Below are positions 25,599 to 35,206 of a stretch of 64,000 bases of DNA, piece after piece. The position numbers and the translations under genes were made by a program. Location: NCBI RefSeq assembly GCF_002210435.1, contig NZ_MZMV01000012.1:86986-150985 (forward strand), given 5' to 3'. Below the pieces are notes generated by a model, which saw only the letters and a program-made list of their open reading frames with translations, did not search any database and was not told the origin of the DNA. Every line of letters starts with the position of its first letter. The stretch's first letter is position 1. This DNA is from Micromonospora wenchangensis. Lineage in GTDB: Bacteria > Actinomycetota > Actinomycetes > Mycobacteriales > Micromonosporaceae.

Positions 25599-26417
25599 GT
25601 GACCAGGCCCGCTCCCGCCCGTGCCGCCCGCCTCGACCAGGTCTGCGCCGCCGCCGTCGAGGTGGCCCGCGACGCCATCACCGAGGTGGAGCCCTCCGAC
25701 ATCGGCGACCACCTGCGGGCCGTCGCCGAGGGCGACCGGGTCGTCACCCACTACTTCGAGTGTCTGCTCGGTGGCTACCGGGGCTGGCGTTGGGCGGTGA
25801 CGGTCACCCGGGTGCCGCGCAGTCGGCAGGTCACCGTCTGTGAGACGGTGCTGCTGCCCGGCTCCGACGCGCTGCTCGCGCCGGGCTGGCTGCCCTGGCA
25901 GGAACGCCTCCAGCCGGGTGACCTCGGCCCCGGTGACCTGCTGCCCACCCCGTCGGACGACGACCGGCTCGCCCCCGGCTACCTGCTCTCCGACGACCCG
26001 GCCGTCGAGGAGACCTCCTGGGAGTTGGGCCTGGGTCGCCCCCGGGTGCTGTCCCGGGAGGGGCGGGCCGAGGCGGCCCAACGCTGGTACGACGGTGACC
26101 ACGGCCCGTCGGCGCCGATCTCCACCGCCGCCCCCGCGTCGGCCCGCTGCGGCACCTGCGGCTTCTACCTGCCGCTGGCCGGTGCGCTCCGGCAGGCGTT
26201 CGGGGCCTGCGGCAACTTCTACGCCCCCGACGACGGTCGGGTGGTCAGCGCCGACCACGGCTGTGGCGCGCACTCGGAGACCCTGGTGGAGACCCCGGAG
26301 CCGGTGGTCGACGAGCTTCCGACGGTGTACGACGACAGCGCGGTCGAGTCGATGACGGTGGACGGCGCGTCCACGGCCGACGAGCCCGCGCCGGTGGAGT
26401 CGGCCGAACCCGCCTGA
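25599..26417 (+). CDS. DUF3027 protein
   Basis: 272 aa from GTG 25599 (in-frame ATG 25581 possible). Conserved actinobacterial family: LDQVCAAAVEVARDAITEVEPSDIGDHL, HYFECLLGGYRGWRWAVTVTR, WLPWQERLQPGDLGPGDLLP, and a four-Cys stretch CGTCGFYLPLAGALRQAFGACGNFYAP..CGAH that probably binds zinc. Function unknown. Neighbours DUF2530 and a purine permease form a neighbourhood seen repeatedly in actinobacteria. Confidence 0.9.
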   Translation: MTRPAPARAARLDQVCAAAVEVARDAITEVEPSDIGDHLRAVAEGDRVVTHYFECLLGGYRGWRWAVTVTRVPRSRQVTVCETVLLPGSDALLAPGWLPWQERLQPGDLGPGDLLPTPSDDDRLAPGYLLSDDPAVEETSWELGLGRPRVLSREGRAEAAQRWYDGDHGPSAPISTAAPASARCGTCGFYLPLAGALRQAFGACGNFYAPDDGRVVSADHGCGAHSETLVETPEPVVDELPTVYDDSAVESMTVDGASTADEPAPVESAEPA

Positions 26418-26428
26418 CCACCGACCGC

Positions 26429-26686
26429 TCAGCCCCGGCGGGCGGATTCCCGACGGCGGCGACGGTGGGCGTCGTGCCGCATCATCGTGGCCAGACCGGG
26501 AAAGCCCCACAGGAATCCGGCCAGGCAGGTCCAGAGCCAGTCCTGGTGGCCGTGTTCGGTGAGCCACCCACGGAAGAAGACCAGCAGGAGGAGCCCGGCC
26601 ACCGCCCAGGCGATCAGCCCGGCGACGGCGAACGGGACCATCGGCGGGTCGAGTGGTTCGGGTCGGGGTGGTTGCTCCTGCGGCAC
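26429..26686 (-). CDS. DUF2530 small membrane protein
   Basis: 85 aa from GTG 26686. Pro-rich N-terminus, two helices (VPFAVAGLIAWAVAGLLLLVFF and WLWTCLAGFLWGFPGLATMM) and a basic tail (RRRRRESARRG), matching DUF2530. Convergent with DUF3027 (11-bp gap) and divergent from the purine permease, 89 bp away. No function known. Confidence 0.88.
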   Translation of the reverse strand: MPQEQPPRPEPLDPPMVPFAVAGLIAWAVAGLLLLVFFRGWLTEHGHQDWLWTCLAGFLWGFPGLATMMRHDAHRRRRRESARRG

Positions 26687-26775
26687 GGGCAGAAGCGTAC
26701 CGCGAAGTACTTTCCCGGCCCGCCGCTGATCTGGGACGATGCGCGCGACAACGGTAGATCATTTGCGAGGACCTG

Positions 26776-28254
26776 ATGGCCATTGCGCCGCCGGACAACG
26801 GCATTCCCTCTGATCCCGCTCAACCCCGGAACGGTTTCGACCGGTTCTTCGAGGTCTCCGCCCGTGGCTCGACGATGAGCCGCGAGGTACGGGGTGGCCT
26901 GGCGACCTTCTTCACGATGGCGTACATCGTGGTACTGAATCCGTTGATCCTGGGCGGGGCCGTCGACGGTGACGACCAGAAGCTCTCGATCCCCGCGTTG
27001 GCCGCCGCGACCGCGCTGGTGGCGGGCCTGATGACGATCCTGATGGGGGTCGTCGGGCGGTTCCCGATGGCGCTGGCCGCCGGTCTGGGGGTGAACGCGC
27101 TCGTCGCGTTCGAGATCGCCCCGCAGATGACCTGGGCGGACGCGATGGGGCTGGTGGTGATCGAGGGTGTGCTCATCGCGATCCTCGTGCTCACCGGCCT
27201 GCGTACGGCGGTGTTCCGCTCGGTCCCGACGCAGCTCAAGACCGCGATCGGGGTCGGCATCGGGTTGTTCCTGACCATCATCGGGTTGGTCGACGCCGGT
27301 TTCGTCAGGCGGGTGCCGGACGCGGCGAACAGCACCGTGCCGGTGGGCCTCGGCATCAACGGCAAGATCGTCAGTTGGCCGATGCTGGTCTTCGTGGTGG
27401 GCCTGCTGGTGACGTTGGTGCTGGTGGTACGCCGGGTGCGCGGCGCGATCCTGATCGGCATCCTGGCCTCGACCGTGCTGGCGATCATCGTGGAGGCGGT
27501 CGCCAAGGTGGGCCCGTCCTTCGTCGACGGCAAGCCCAACCCGCACGGCTGGTCGCTGAACGTGCCGAAGCTGCCCGAGCGGCTCGTCGACATTCCCGAC
27601 CTGTCGCTGCTGGGCAACTTCAACGTGCTGGGCTCGTGGAGCCGGGCCGGCTGGCTGATCCCGCTGATGTTCGTCTTCACCCTGTTGATCACGGACTTCT
27701 TCGACACGATGGGCACGATGGTCGCGATCGGCCAGGAGGGGGACATGCTCGACGAGCAGGGCACCCCGCCCCGGGCGAAGGAGATCCTGCTGGTCGACTC
27801 GATCGCCGCGGCGGCGGGTGGCGCGGCGAGCGTCTCCAGCAACACGTCGTACATCGAGAGCGCGTCGGGGGTCGCGGAGGGTGCCCGGACCGGGGTGGCC
27901 AACCTGGTCACCGGCGCCCTGTTCCTGCTGGCGATGTTCCTGTCGCCGCTGTCCACGGTGGTGCCGTTCGAGGCGGCCTCGACGGCGCTGGTGGTGGTCG
28001 GGTTCCTGATGATGACCGCGGTGCGGACGATCGACTGGACCGACTACGAGATCGCCATCCCGGCGTTCCTCACCATCACCCTGATGCCGTTCACCTACTC
28101 GATCTCCAACGGCATCGGCGCGGGCATCATCAGCTACGTGGTGCTCAAGCTGGCCAGGGGGAAGGCGCGGCAGGTCCATCCGCTGCTCTACGCGGTGGCG
28201 GTGCTGTTCGTGCTCTACTTCCTGCGTGGGCCGATCGAGTCCGCGTTGATGTGA
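26776..28254 (+). CDS. NCS2-family purine permease (AzgA-like)
   Basis: 492 aa from ATG 26776. Signature elements: VRGGLATFFTMAYIVVLNPLIL, ALAAGLGVNALVAFEI, the TDFFDTMGTMVAIGQEGDM segment and SVSSNTSYIESASGVAEGARTG, all typical of the AzgA branch that imports adenine, guanine and hypoxanthine with protons. Twelve to fourteen membrane helices. Hypoxanthine is also released by MqnB, so uptake and salvage may connect. Monocistronic with a terminator. Confidence 0.93.
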   Translation: MAIAPPDNGIPSDPAQPRNGFDRFFEVSARGSTMSREVRGGLATFFTMAYIVVLNPLILGGAVDGDDQKLSIPALAAATALVAGLMTILMGVVGRFPMALAAGLGVNALVAFEIAPQMTWADAMGLVVIEGVLIAILVLTGLRTAVFRSVPTQLKTAIGVGIGLFLTIIGLVDAGFVRRVPDAANSTVPVGLGINGKIVSWPMLVFVVGLLVTLVLVVRRVRGAILIGILASTVLAIIVEAVAKVGPSFVDGKPNPHGWSLNVPKLPERLVDIPDLSLLGNFNVLGSWSRAGWLIPLMFVFTLLITDFFDTMGTMVAIGQEGDMLDEQGTPPRAKEILLVDSIAAAAGGAASVSSNTSYIESASGVAEGARTGVANLVTGALFLLAMFLSPLSTVVPFEAASTALVVVGFLMMTAVRTIDWTDYEIAIPAFLTITLMPFTYSISNGIGAGIISYVVLKLARGKARQVHPLLYAVAVLFVLYFLRGPIESALM

Positions 28255-28272
28255 CCCCACCCGTCGGCCTGC

Positions 28273-28303
28273 GGGCCGGGCGACCCGTCGGGATGCCCGG
28301 CCC
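28273..28303 (+). terminator. Terminator of the purine permease gene
   Basis: 9-bp arms GGGCCGGGC / GCCCGGCCC, 13-nt loop, 19 nt past the stop. Confidence 0.55.
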
Positions 28304-28350
28304 GGGGCGGCGGCATTCCCCCTCGTGAGCATGGTCATATGGCATGTCAT

Positions 28351-28376
28351 TAGCCAGGCTCATTAGTTAGGCTAAC
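28351..28376 (+). promoter_or_regulatory. MarR operator over a leaderless promoter
   Basis: TTAGCC (28350-28355) and GGCTAA (28370-28375) form an inverted pair, and GTTAG-G-CTAAC (28366-28376) is a perfect 11-bp dyad. TAGGCT (28368-28373) inside it is a -10 box 7 nt before the regulator's GTG, so bound MarR protein would block its own promoter. Confidence 0.6.
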
Positions 28377-28380
28377 GACT

Positions 28381-28830
28381 GTGACGGAGCGGACGGTGAC
28401 GGCGAACCGCGTGCCACCGGCGCAGCTGGCACCCCAGCTGCGAGATGCGATCACCCGACTCAACCGGCGGGTCCGGCAGGCCCGCCCGGTCGGCGACCTG
28501 ACGGTCACCCAGCTCTCCGCGCTCACCAGCCTCCGGCTGGCGGGCGCGCTGACGCCCCGGGAACTGGCCGACGTCGAACGGGTCCAGCCACCGACGATGA
28601 CCAAGATCGTCGCGAAGCTGGAGGAGCGCGGCCTGGTGCAGCGCACCCCCCACCCGACCGACGGCCGGCAGGTCATCCTGGCGGCCACCGAGGGAGGCCG
28701 GGCCGTGCTCGACCAGTTCGAGCGGGCCCGTAACGAGTGGCTGGCCAGCCGGCTGGCCGCGCTCACGGAGGACGAACGCGACACGCTACGGCGGGCCGCC
28801 GACATCCTCCAGCAGCTCGCCCGCGCCTGA
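28381..28830 (+). CDS. MarR-family transcriptional regulator
   Basis: 149 aa from GTG 28381, probably leaderless. Winged-helix region: LTVTQLSALTSLRLAGALTPRELADVERVQPPTMTKIVAKLEERGLVQRTPHPTDGRQVIL, with the DGR wing. It likely represses itself and the MFS exporter 66 bp downstream until a ligand, often an aromatic compound, binds. The palindrome at its start supports autoregulation. Confidence 0.92.
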   Translation: MTERTVTANRVPPAQLAPQLRDAITRLNRRVRQARPVGDLTVTQLSALTSLRLAGALTPRELADVERVQPPTMTKIVAKLEERGLVQRTPHPTDGRQVILAATEGGRAVLDQFERARNEWLASRLAALTEDERDTLRRAADILQQLARA

Positions 28831-28896
28831 CGCCCCACCGGGTCCGCGCCGTCCGCCGTCGATGACGCGTACCCGGCCCGAGGAGGCGCACCAAGA

Positions 28897-30201
28897 GTGC
28901 AGGCGAAGCTGAGCACGATGTTCCAGTCCCTACGAGTCCGCAACTACCGACTCTTCGCCACCGGACAGCTGGTCAAACTGATCGGCGTCTGGATGATGTT
29001 CATCGCCCAGGACTGGCTCGTCCTTGAGCTTTCGGACAATTCCGCCACCGCGCTCGGCGTGGTCACCGCCCTCCAGTTCACCCCGGTGCTACTGCTCACC
29101 CTGCTCTCCGGCCGGCTCGCCGACCGGTACGACAAGCGGATGCTGCTCTTCGTCGCCAACGCCTTCTGGACGGTGCTGGCGCTGGGGATGAGCCTGCTGG
29201 TGCTCACCGGCCTGGTCGAGCTGTGGCACGTCTTCGCGTTCGCCGCCCTGCTCGGCATCGCCAACGCGGTGGAGACCCCGGTCCGGCAGGCGTTCGTCAG
29301 CGAACTCGTCGGTACCACCCTGCTGCCCAACGCGCTCTCGCTCAACGCGGCGGTGTTCAACTCGGCCCGGATCATCGGCCCCGCCGTCGCTGGCCTGGCC
29401 ATCGCCGCGTTCGACGTCGGCCCGGTCTTCCTGTTCACCGCCGTCAGCTCCGTCGCGCCGCTGGCCAACGTGGTCCGGATGCGGCCGGCTGAGTTGTACC
29501 GCAAGGAACTCCCACCGCTCGGCGAGCGGGACTCGGCCAAGATCATCGACGGGCTGCGCTACGTCCGCAGCCGCCCCGACCTGCTGCTGCCGATGGTGGT
29601 CATGTCGGTGATCGGGATGTCGCTGTTCAACTTCCAGCTCACCCTCGCCGCGCTGGCCAAGACGGTCTTCCACACCGGGGCCGCGTCGTTCGGCCTGTTC
29701 AGCACCGCGCTGGCGGTCGGCGCGCTGGTCGGGGCGCTCGCCGGCACCGGCCGGCGCAGCCGCCCCTCGGTCTGGCTGGTGCTCGGCGCGGCCGTCGGCT
29801 GCGCGGTCTTCGGCACCCTGGTCGGCCTCGCCCCGGCGTACTGGCTGGTGGTGACCCTGCTCCTGCCGACCGGTTTCTTCATGGTCTTCTTCGCCCAGGC
29901 GGCCAACCAGCGGGTACAGCTCGGCACCGACGCCGCCTTCCGGGGCCGCGTGATGGCGCTGTGGGTGCTGGTGTTCCTGGGTACCAACCCGGTCGGCGCG
30001 CCGATCATCGGCTGGGTCGCCGAGACCTTCGGCGCCGGGGCGAGCATCTGGATGGGTGGGCTCATCTCCCTGGCCACCGCCCTGCTCGCGCTCACCTGGC
30101 AGCTCCGCCGCTCCGGTGCCCGGCTGCGTTTCCGGGTGCTGCCCATGCCCCGCTTCTACGTGGTGTCCCGCACCGGGCTGCTCACCCCCAGCGGGCGGTG
30201 A
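28897..30201 (+). CDS. MFS exporter
   Basis: 434 aa from GTG 28897 behind GAGGAGG. Twelve helices, with MFS loop GRLADRYDKRMLL between helices 2 and 3 and the MFS_3/EntS-like pattern NAVETPVRQAFVSELV. The class exports siderophores or drugs. Position after the MarR gene suggests substrate-induced efflux. Confidence 0.9.
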   Translation: MQAKLSTMFQSLRVRNYRLFATGQLVKLIGVWMMFIAQDWLVLELSDNSATALGVVTALQFTPVLLLTLLSGRLADRYDKRMLLFVANAFWTVLALGMSLLVLTGLVELWHVFAFAALLGIANAVETPVRQAFVSELVGTTLLPNALSLNAAVFNSARIIGPAVAGLAIAAFDVGPVFLFTAVSSVAPLANVVRMRPAELYRKELPPLGERDSAKIIDGLRYVRSRPDLLLPMVVMSVIGMSLFNFQLTLAALAKTVFHTGAASFGLFSTALAVGALVGALAGTGRRSRPSVWLVLGAAVGCAVFGTLVGLAPAYWLVVTLLLPTGFFMVFFAQAANQRVQLGTDAAFRGRVMALWVLVFLGTNPVGAPIIGWVAETFGAGASIWMGGLISLATALLALTWQLRRSGARLRFRVLPMPRFYVVSRTGLLTPSGR

Positions 30202-30292
30202 GCGGTGCCGTACGCCCCGGGGCGGCCACGGACAGCGTTCAGATAGCAACAAAGCGCTGGCGCGCGGCCCCGCCGGGCCTTAGCGTCGAGGT

Positions 30293-30808
30293 GTGGCAGG
30301 CGAAAGCGCACTGACGCTGATACTGGCTATCCTCGCCGTGGCCTGCCTGCCGGCGGCGTTCGCCCTGGTCTTCTGCTACGACGAGATCCTCGACCGGGTG
30401 GCCTGCGGCTGGGCCGAGTGGCGGGAACGCCGCCGGGAACGCCGCACCATCGCCCGGCTCGACCGGGCCCTCGCCGCCGACCCGGTCACCGGCGACCTCG
30501 ACCTGACCGAACTGGACCGGGCCGACCGCCGCCCCCTCGAACTCCTCGCCGCCGACCTGCGCCGACTCGGCCGGCACCGGCTCGCCGCGGGCGGCCGCTC
30601 GGTGGTCTGGCACAGCTCGGTCATCGAGGCGTACGACGACCGGCTCCGCGCGGCCTGCCGGGCACTGGGGATCCCCGAGCACCTGGCCGAGTTGACCGGG
30701 GTCGACCGGGAGATCGAACGGGTCCGGGTCGAGGGGCTGCTCGCCGGGGCGGGGTTGGGGCTGCCGGCCACCCGCGCCGACCGTCGCCCCCGTGACCGGC
30801 GGGCGTGA
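30293..30808 (+). CDS. Membrane-anchored protein of unknown function
   Basis: 171 aa from GTG 30293; TAGCGT ends 6 nt upstream, so the message is probably leaderless. One N-terminal helix (LTLILAILAVACLPAAFALVFCY) precedes a charged helical domain (ERRRERRTIARLDRALAAD, ELDRADRRPLELLAADLRRL, AACRALGIPEHLAELTGVDREIERVRVEGLL). I recognise no family name. It overlaps thpR by 4 nt and is likely cotranslated with it. Confidence 0.75.
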   Translation: MAGESALTLILAILAVACLPAAFALVFCYDEILDRVACGWAEWRERRRERRTIARLDRALAADPVTGDLDLTELDRADRRPLELLAADLRRLGRHRLAAGGRSVVWHSSVIEAYDDRLRAACRALGIPEHLAELTGVDREIERVRVEGLLAGAGLGLPATRADRRPRDRRA

Positions 30809-31377
30809 GACTTTTCGTCGCGGTCTACCCGCCACCGTCCGCCGTCGCCGACCTCACCGCCCGGACGGCCCGGCTGCGGGTGGGCGCGGCCACCGCCGCC
30901 GGCCTCGACGTACGCCTGGCACAGCCGGCACACCTGCACGTCACGCTGGCCTTCCTCGGCGAGGTGACACCCGGTCGACTGCCCGGGGTGGAGGGTGCCC
31001 TCGCGGCGGCCGCCCGGACCGCCCGTGCCGGCTGGACGCATCCGCCCCGGCTGCGGCTGGGCGGCGGGGGCTGCTTCGGGCAGGGACGCTCCACGGTGCT
31101 CTGGGTGGACGTGCTGGGGGAGGTTCCGGCGCTGCGTACCCTGGCCGGGCTGATCCGCGCCGAACTGGACCGGGCCGGCCTGCCCTACGACGGGAAACCG
31201 TTGCGCCCGCACCTCACGCTGGCCCGTCCCGGGGACCGGCTCACCCCGGCCGAGGTGGAGGCCGACCGGCTCGCCCTCGACGCCCACCTCGGCCCGCCGT
31301 GGCCGGCCACCGACCTGGTGCTGGTCCACAGCCGCCCCGGCCCGCACCACACCGCCCTGGCCACCTGGCCCCTGTGA
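30805..31377 (+). CDS. thpR: RNA 2',3'-cyclic phosphodiesterase
   Basis: 190 aa from GTG 30805, overlapping the previous stop. RLFVAVYPP opens the 2H phosphoesterase fold; the two catalytic HxTx motifs are HVTL (about residue 49) and HLTL (about 135). It opens 2',3'-cyclic phosphate ends of RNA. Followed by a large palindromic repeat. Confidence 0.93.
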   Translation: MRLFVAVYPPPSAVADLTARTARLRVGAATAAGLDVRLAQPAHLHVTLAFLGEVTPGRLPGVEGALAAAARTARAGWTHPPRLRLGGGGCFGQGRSTVLWVDVLGEVPALRTLAGLIRAELDRAGLPYDGKPLRPHLTLARPGDRLTPAEVEADRLALDAHLGPPWPATDLVLVHSRPGPHHTALATWPL

Positions 31378-31418
31378 CCGCGCCGCCTGGACGCGCGCCC
31401 CGACGCGTTGCCCCGGCG

Positions 31419-31476
31419 CAACGGGGGCGACACAGCGGTGTCCGAGCGCTCGGACACCGCCACATCGCCCCCGTTG
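31419..31476. repeat. 58-nt palindromic repeat, family 2, copy A
   Basis: The palindrome is centred on TCCGAGCGCTCGGA with 25 of 29 pairs matched; outer arms read CAACGGGGGCGA / TCGCCCCCGTTG. Copy B at 58096-58157 has the same core and GGGGGCGAT outer arm. Both lie between convergent genes (here thpR and the aldo/keto reductase), as expected of bidirectional terminators. Confidence 0.85.
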
Positions 31477-31499
31477 AGTTGATCACCCCGGCGGGTGGG

Positions 31500-32486
31500 T
31501 CACCAGGCCCAGGCTTCCGGGCCGGGGCCGCCGTTGCCGACCGGCGGGAACAACTCGTCGAGCCGCTGCTCCGTCGCCTCGTCGATCTGCACCGACAGCG
31601 CCCCCAGGGTGTTGTCGAGCTGCGCCACCGTACGCGGGCCGATGATCGGGGCGGTCACCCCGGGCCGGGAGAGCAACCAGGCCAACGCCACGTCGGCCGG
31701 GTCCTGACCCAGCTCCGCGCAGAACTTCTCGTACGCCTCGATGGCCGGCCGGTGCGCGGCGAGCCCGTCGGCGGCCCGACCGGCCGTGCCCCGCGCGGCC
31801 CCGCCCTCGGCCATCTTGCGCAGCACCCCGGAGAGCAGCCCGCCGTGCAGCGGCGACCACGGGATGACCCCCAGCCCGTAGTGCTGCGCGGCGGGGATCA
31901 CCTCCAGCTCGACGTGCCGGGTGAGCAGGTTGTAGATGGACTGCTCGGCGACCAGACCGAGGAAGTTGCGCTTCCCGGCGGCGGCCTGGGCCTGCGCGAT
32001 GTGCCAACCGGCGAAGTTGGACGACCCGACGTAGATCACCTTGCCCTGCGCGACCAGGGTCTCCATCGCCTGCCAGATCTCCTCCCACGGGGTGCTGCGG
32101 GAGACGTGGTGCATCTGGTAGAGATCGATCACGTCGGTCTGGAGCCGGCGCAGCGAGTCCTCACAGGCCCGGACGATGTGCCTGGCGCTCAGGCCCTGGT
32201 CGTTGGGCCACTCGCCCATCTTGCCGTAGACCTTCGTGGCCAGGACGACCTTGTCCCGCCGGCCCCCGCCCTGGGCGAACCAGCGGCCGATGATCTGCTC
32301 GGTGATCCCCTCACCGGTCTGCCAGCCGTACACGTTGGCGGTGTCGAAGAAGTTGATGCCGTGTTCGAGCGCCCGGTCCATGATGGCGAAGCTGTCCGGC
32401 TCGGACGTCTGCGGCCCGAAGTTCATCGTGCCGAGGCAGAGCCGGCTCACCGACAGGCCGGTGCGTCCCAGATTCGTGTACTCCAT
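31500..32486 (-). CDS. Aldo/keto reductase
   Basis: 328 aa from ATG 32486. LGLSVSRLCLGTMNFG-like opening, catalytic tetrad Asp and Tyr in INFFDTANVYGWQTGEG, Lys in LATKVYG and His in YQMHHVSR, then YVGSSNFAGWHIAQAQ and the NADPH-binding tail. It reduces carbonyl compounds with NADPH; the subgroup resembles YhdN/Gcy-type general-stress reductases. Single gene. Confidence 0.93.
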   Translation of the reverse strand: MEYTNLGRTGLSVSRLCLGTMNFGPQTSEPDSFAIMDRALEHGINFFDTANVYGWQTGEGITEQIIGRWFAQGGGRRDKVVLATKVYGKMGEWPNDQGLSARHIVRACEDSLRRLQTDVIDLYQMHHVSRSTPWEEIWQAMETLVAQGKVIYVGSSNFAGWHIAQAQAAAGKRNFLGLVAEQSIYNLLTRHVELEVIPAAQHYGLGVIPWSPLHGGLLSGVLRKMAEGGAARGTAGRAADGLAAHRPAIEAYEKFCAELGQDPADVALAWLLSRPGVTAPIIGPRTVAQLDNTLGALSVQIDEATEQRLDELFPPVGNGGPGPEAWAW

Positions 32487-32546
32487 GACTCCACCCTGTC
32501 ACGCGCGGCGGAACGCCGCCGTGCACTGCCAGGGTGGAGCCCCGGG

Positions 32547-33626
32547 TCAGGAGGACTCGCGGGCCGCCGGGCCACTGCCGAACAGGACGTCGTCCCAGCT
32601 CGGGAGGCGCTTACGCGGCTTGCCCGAGGCGTCCGTGGACTCGCCGCCGGCAGCCGCCGTCGCGCCGGTGCGACGCGGCCGGAGCACCGCGAGCGACGGC
32701 ACGGCCGGGACCTCCTTCGGCGCGTCCGAGTCGTCGTCGAAGGCCGAACCCTGCCCACCGCCGAGCAGTGCGGCGGCGCCACCGCCGACGGCCCGCTGAC
32801 GGGGGGCGTCGGCACCGGCCAGCGCGGCCGGGGAACGCGGGTCGAGACCCCGTCCCGAGGTGCCGCCGAGCGGACGGTCCAGCGAGGCGAGCAGCGCGTC
32901 CCGGCCGGCCCGGATCGGGTCCCGGCCCGGTCGGGCCTGCTCGCTGGCGGCCGGCAGGCCGTGCCCGCCCCGGCTCGGCTCGCCGCGCGACGGGCCGGGC
33001 AGCGCGTGACCGCCCCGCTCCGGTGCCGGCTCCTGACCCAGGATCGGCGTGGGACGCTCGGCGCAGAGGTACTGCGCCATGTCGTCGTGCGGGGTGACGT
33101 TCTGCCGGAGCTTGTCGAGATCCCAGACGGCCTGCGCGGTCGCCTTGCCCGACGGCCAGGTCGCGATGATCCGCCAGGTGCCGTCGTCGCGCCGGAACGC
33201 GTCCCAGGAGATCTTCTCGGTGTCGATGCCGTGCTGGGCCAGCCGGCCGTTGACCACCTCGGCCAGCGGGGTGGCCTTCTCGGCGCCCTTGAGCCGGGTG
33301 CGCCGGGCGTGCTGGGCGAGCATGGCCCGCTCCTGGAGCACCGGGCCGGCGTAGCGCAGCACCCGGTCGACGGGGACACCGGCGATCCGGGCCACGTCCT
33401 CGGCGGACTCGCCGGAGCGGATGCGGGCCTGGATGTCCCGGGGGGACAGCGACGGGGTCGGATCGGCCCCGACCGGGACGACGGCGAGCGGCGGCGTGCC
33501 GGGCTCGGCGTGCAGCACGGTCGCGATGCGTTCGTCGATGGGGAGGGCGAGCAGGCGCCCGACCTCGTCGGCGAGCACCAGCGCCTGGCCGTCCTCGGAG
33601 AGGGCGACGAAGCGTACTGGGCGCAT
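32547..33626 (-). CDS. sepH: Septation protein SepH
   Basis: 359 aa from ATG 33626. The N-terminal 190 residues match the DUF3071 domain: MRPVRFVALSEDGQALVLADEVGRLLALPID, a helix-turn-helix-like segment (SLSPRDIQARIRSGESAEDVARIAGVPVDRVLRYAGPVLQERA) and TWRIIATWPSGKATAQAVWDLD. The rest is disordered, with a conserved PSWDDVLFG near the end. In Streptomyces SepH binds FtsZ and promotes ring assembly (literature). Next to serC and the citrate synthase, as in other actinobacteria. Confidence 0.94.
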   Translation of the reverse strand: MRPVRFVALSEDGQALVLADEVGRLLALPIDERIATVLHAEPGTPPLAVVPVGADPTPSLSPRDIQARIRSGESAEDVARIAGVPVDRVLRYAGPVLQERAMLAQHARRTRLKGAEKATPLAEVVNGRLAQHGIDTEKISWDAFRRDDGTWRIIATWPSGKATAQAVWDLDKLRQNVTPHDDMAQYLCAERPTPILGQEPAPERGGHALPGPSRGEPSRGGHGLPAASEQARPGRDPIRAGRDALLASLDRPLGGTSGRGLDPRSPAALAGADAPRQRAVGGGAAALLGGGQGSAFDDDSDAPKEVPAVPSLAVLRPRRTGATAAAGGESTDASGKPRKRLPSWDDVLFGSGPAARESS

Positions 33627-33761
33627 GGCGTAGCCTCCGTCCCGCTTCGCTGGCCGTCACGCCACGAGCCGGCCACCCGGGCGTCCTCGCACCACCGTAC
33701 GCCCATCTGCCCACAGGTGGGGGAGGTGAATCCGCATGTCGCGACTGAGCTGCGGCAATGA

Positions 33762-33805
33762 TCACAGTGGGTGGCCGCAGCAGCCGCTGCGACCACCCAC
33801 TGTGA
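33762..33805 (-). terminator. Terminator of serC
   Basis: 13-bp perfect arms TCACAGTGGGTGG / CCACCCACTGTGA, extended by an inner CGCAG/CTGCG pair, 10 nt past the serC stop. Confidence 0.8.
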
Positions 33806-33814
33806 CGGGTGTGA

Positions 33815-34981
<1,167 letters not shown>

Positions 34982-35156
34982 TCAACGGGCGCGGAGCCGC
35001 GGTGGACGCGCGCTGAACGCACGCCGAGGCCGGGTCCGGGCCTGGTCCGGCGACACTGCCGGCCTTCATCCTCGCACCCGTGGCGGCCCGGATGCCGGCT
35101 GGTCCCAGGCCCGGGGCTGAGGCGTCGGACACACCGGGGGCGGGTGGCCGGCCACG

Positions 35157-35194
35157 CGCAGGGGGCGTCGACCGGCCGGTCGACGCCCCCTGCG
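35157..35194 (-). terminator. 38-bp loopless palindrome after the citrate synthase gene
   Basis: Perfect 19-bp arms meet without a loop (centre CGACCGG|CCGGTCG, outer CGCAGGGGGCG). It begins 12 nt past the stop. A twin architecture occurs at 56252-56289. Both would fold into long hairpins in RNA. Confidence 0.75.
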
Positions 35195-35206
35195 GAGCAG
35201 GTGTGC

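Noticed and set aside
31441..31454. TCCGAGCGCTCGGA as LacI operators (also at 58120)
   Set aside because: They share GAGCGCTC with the 4350 operator but sit at convergent gene ends inside long palindromes, where terminators fit better than operators.
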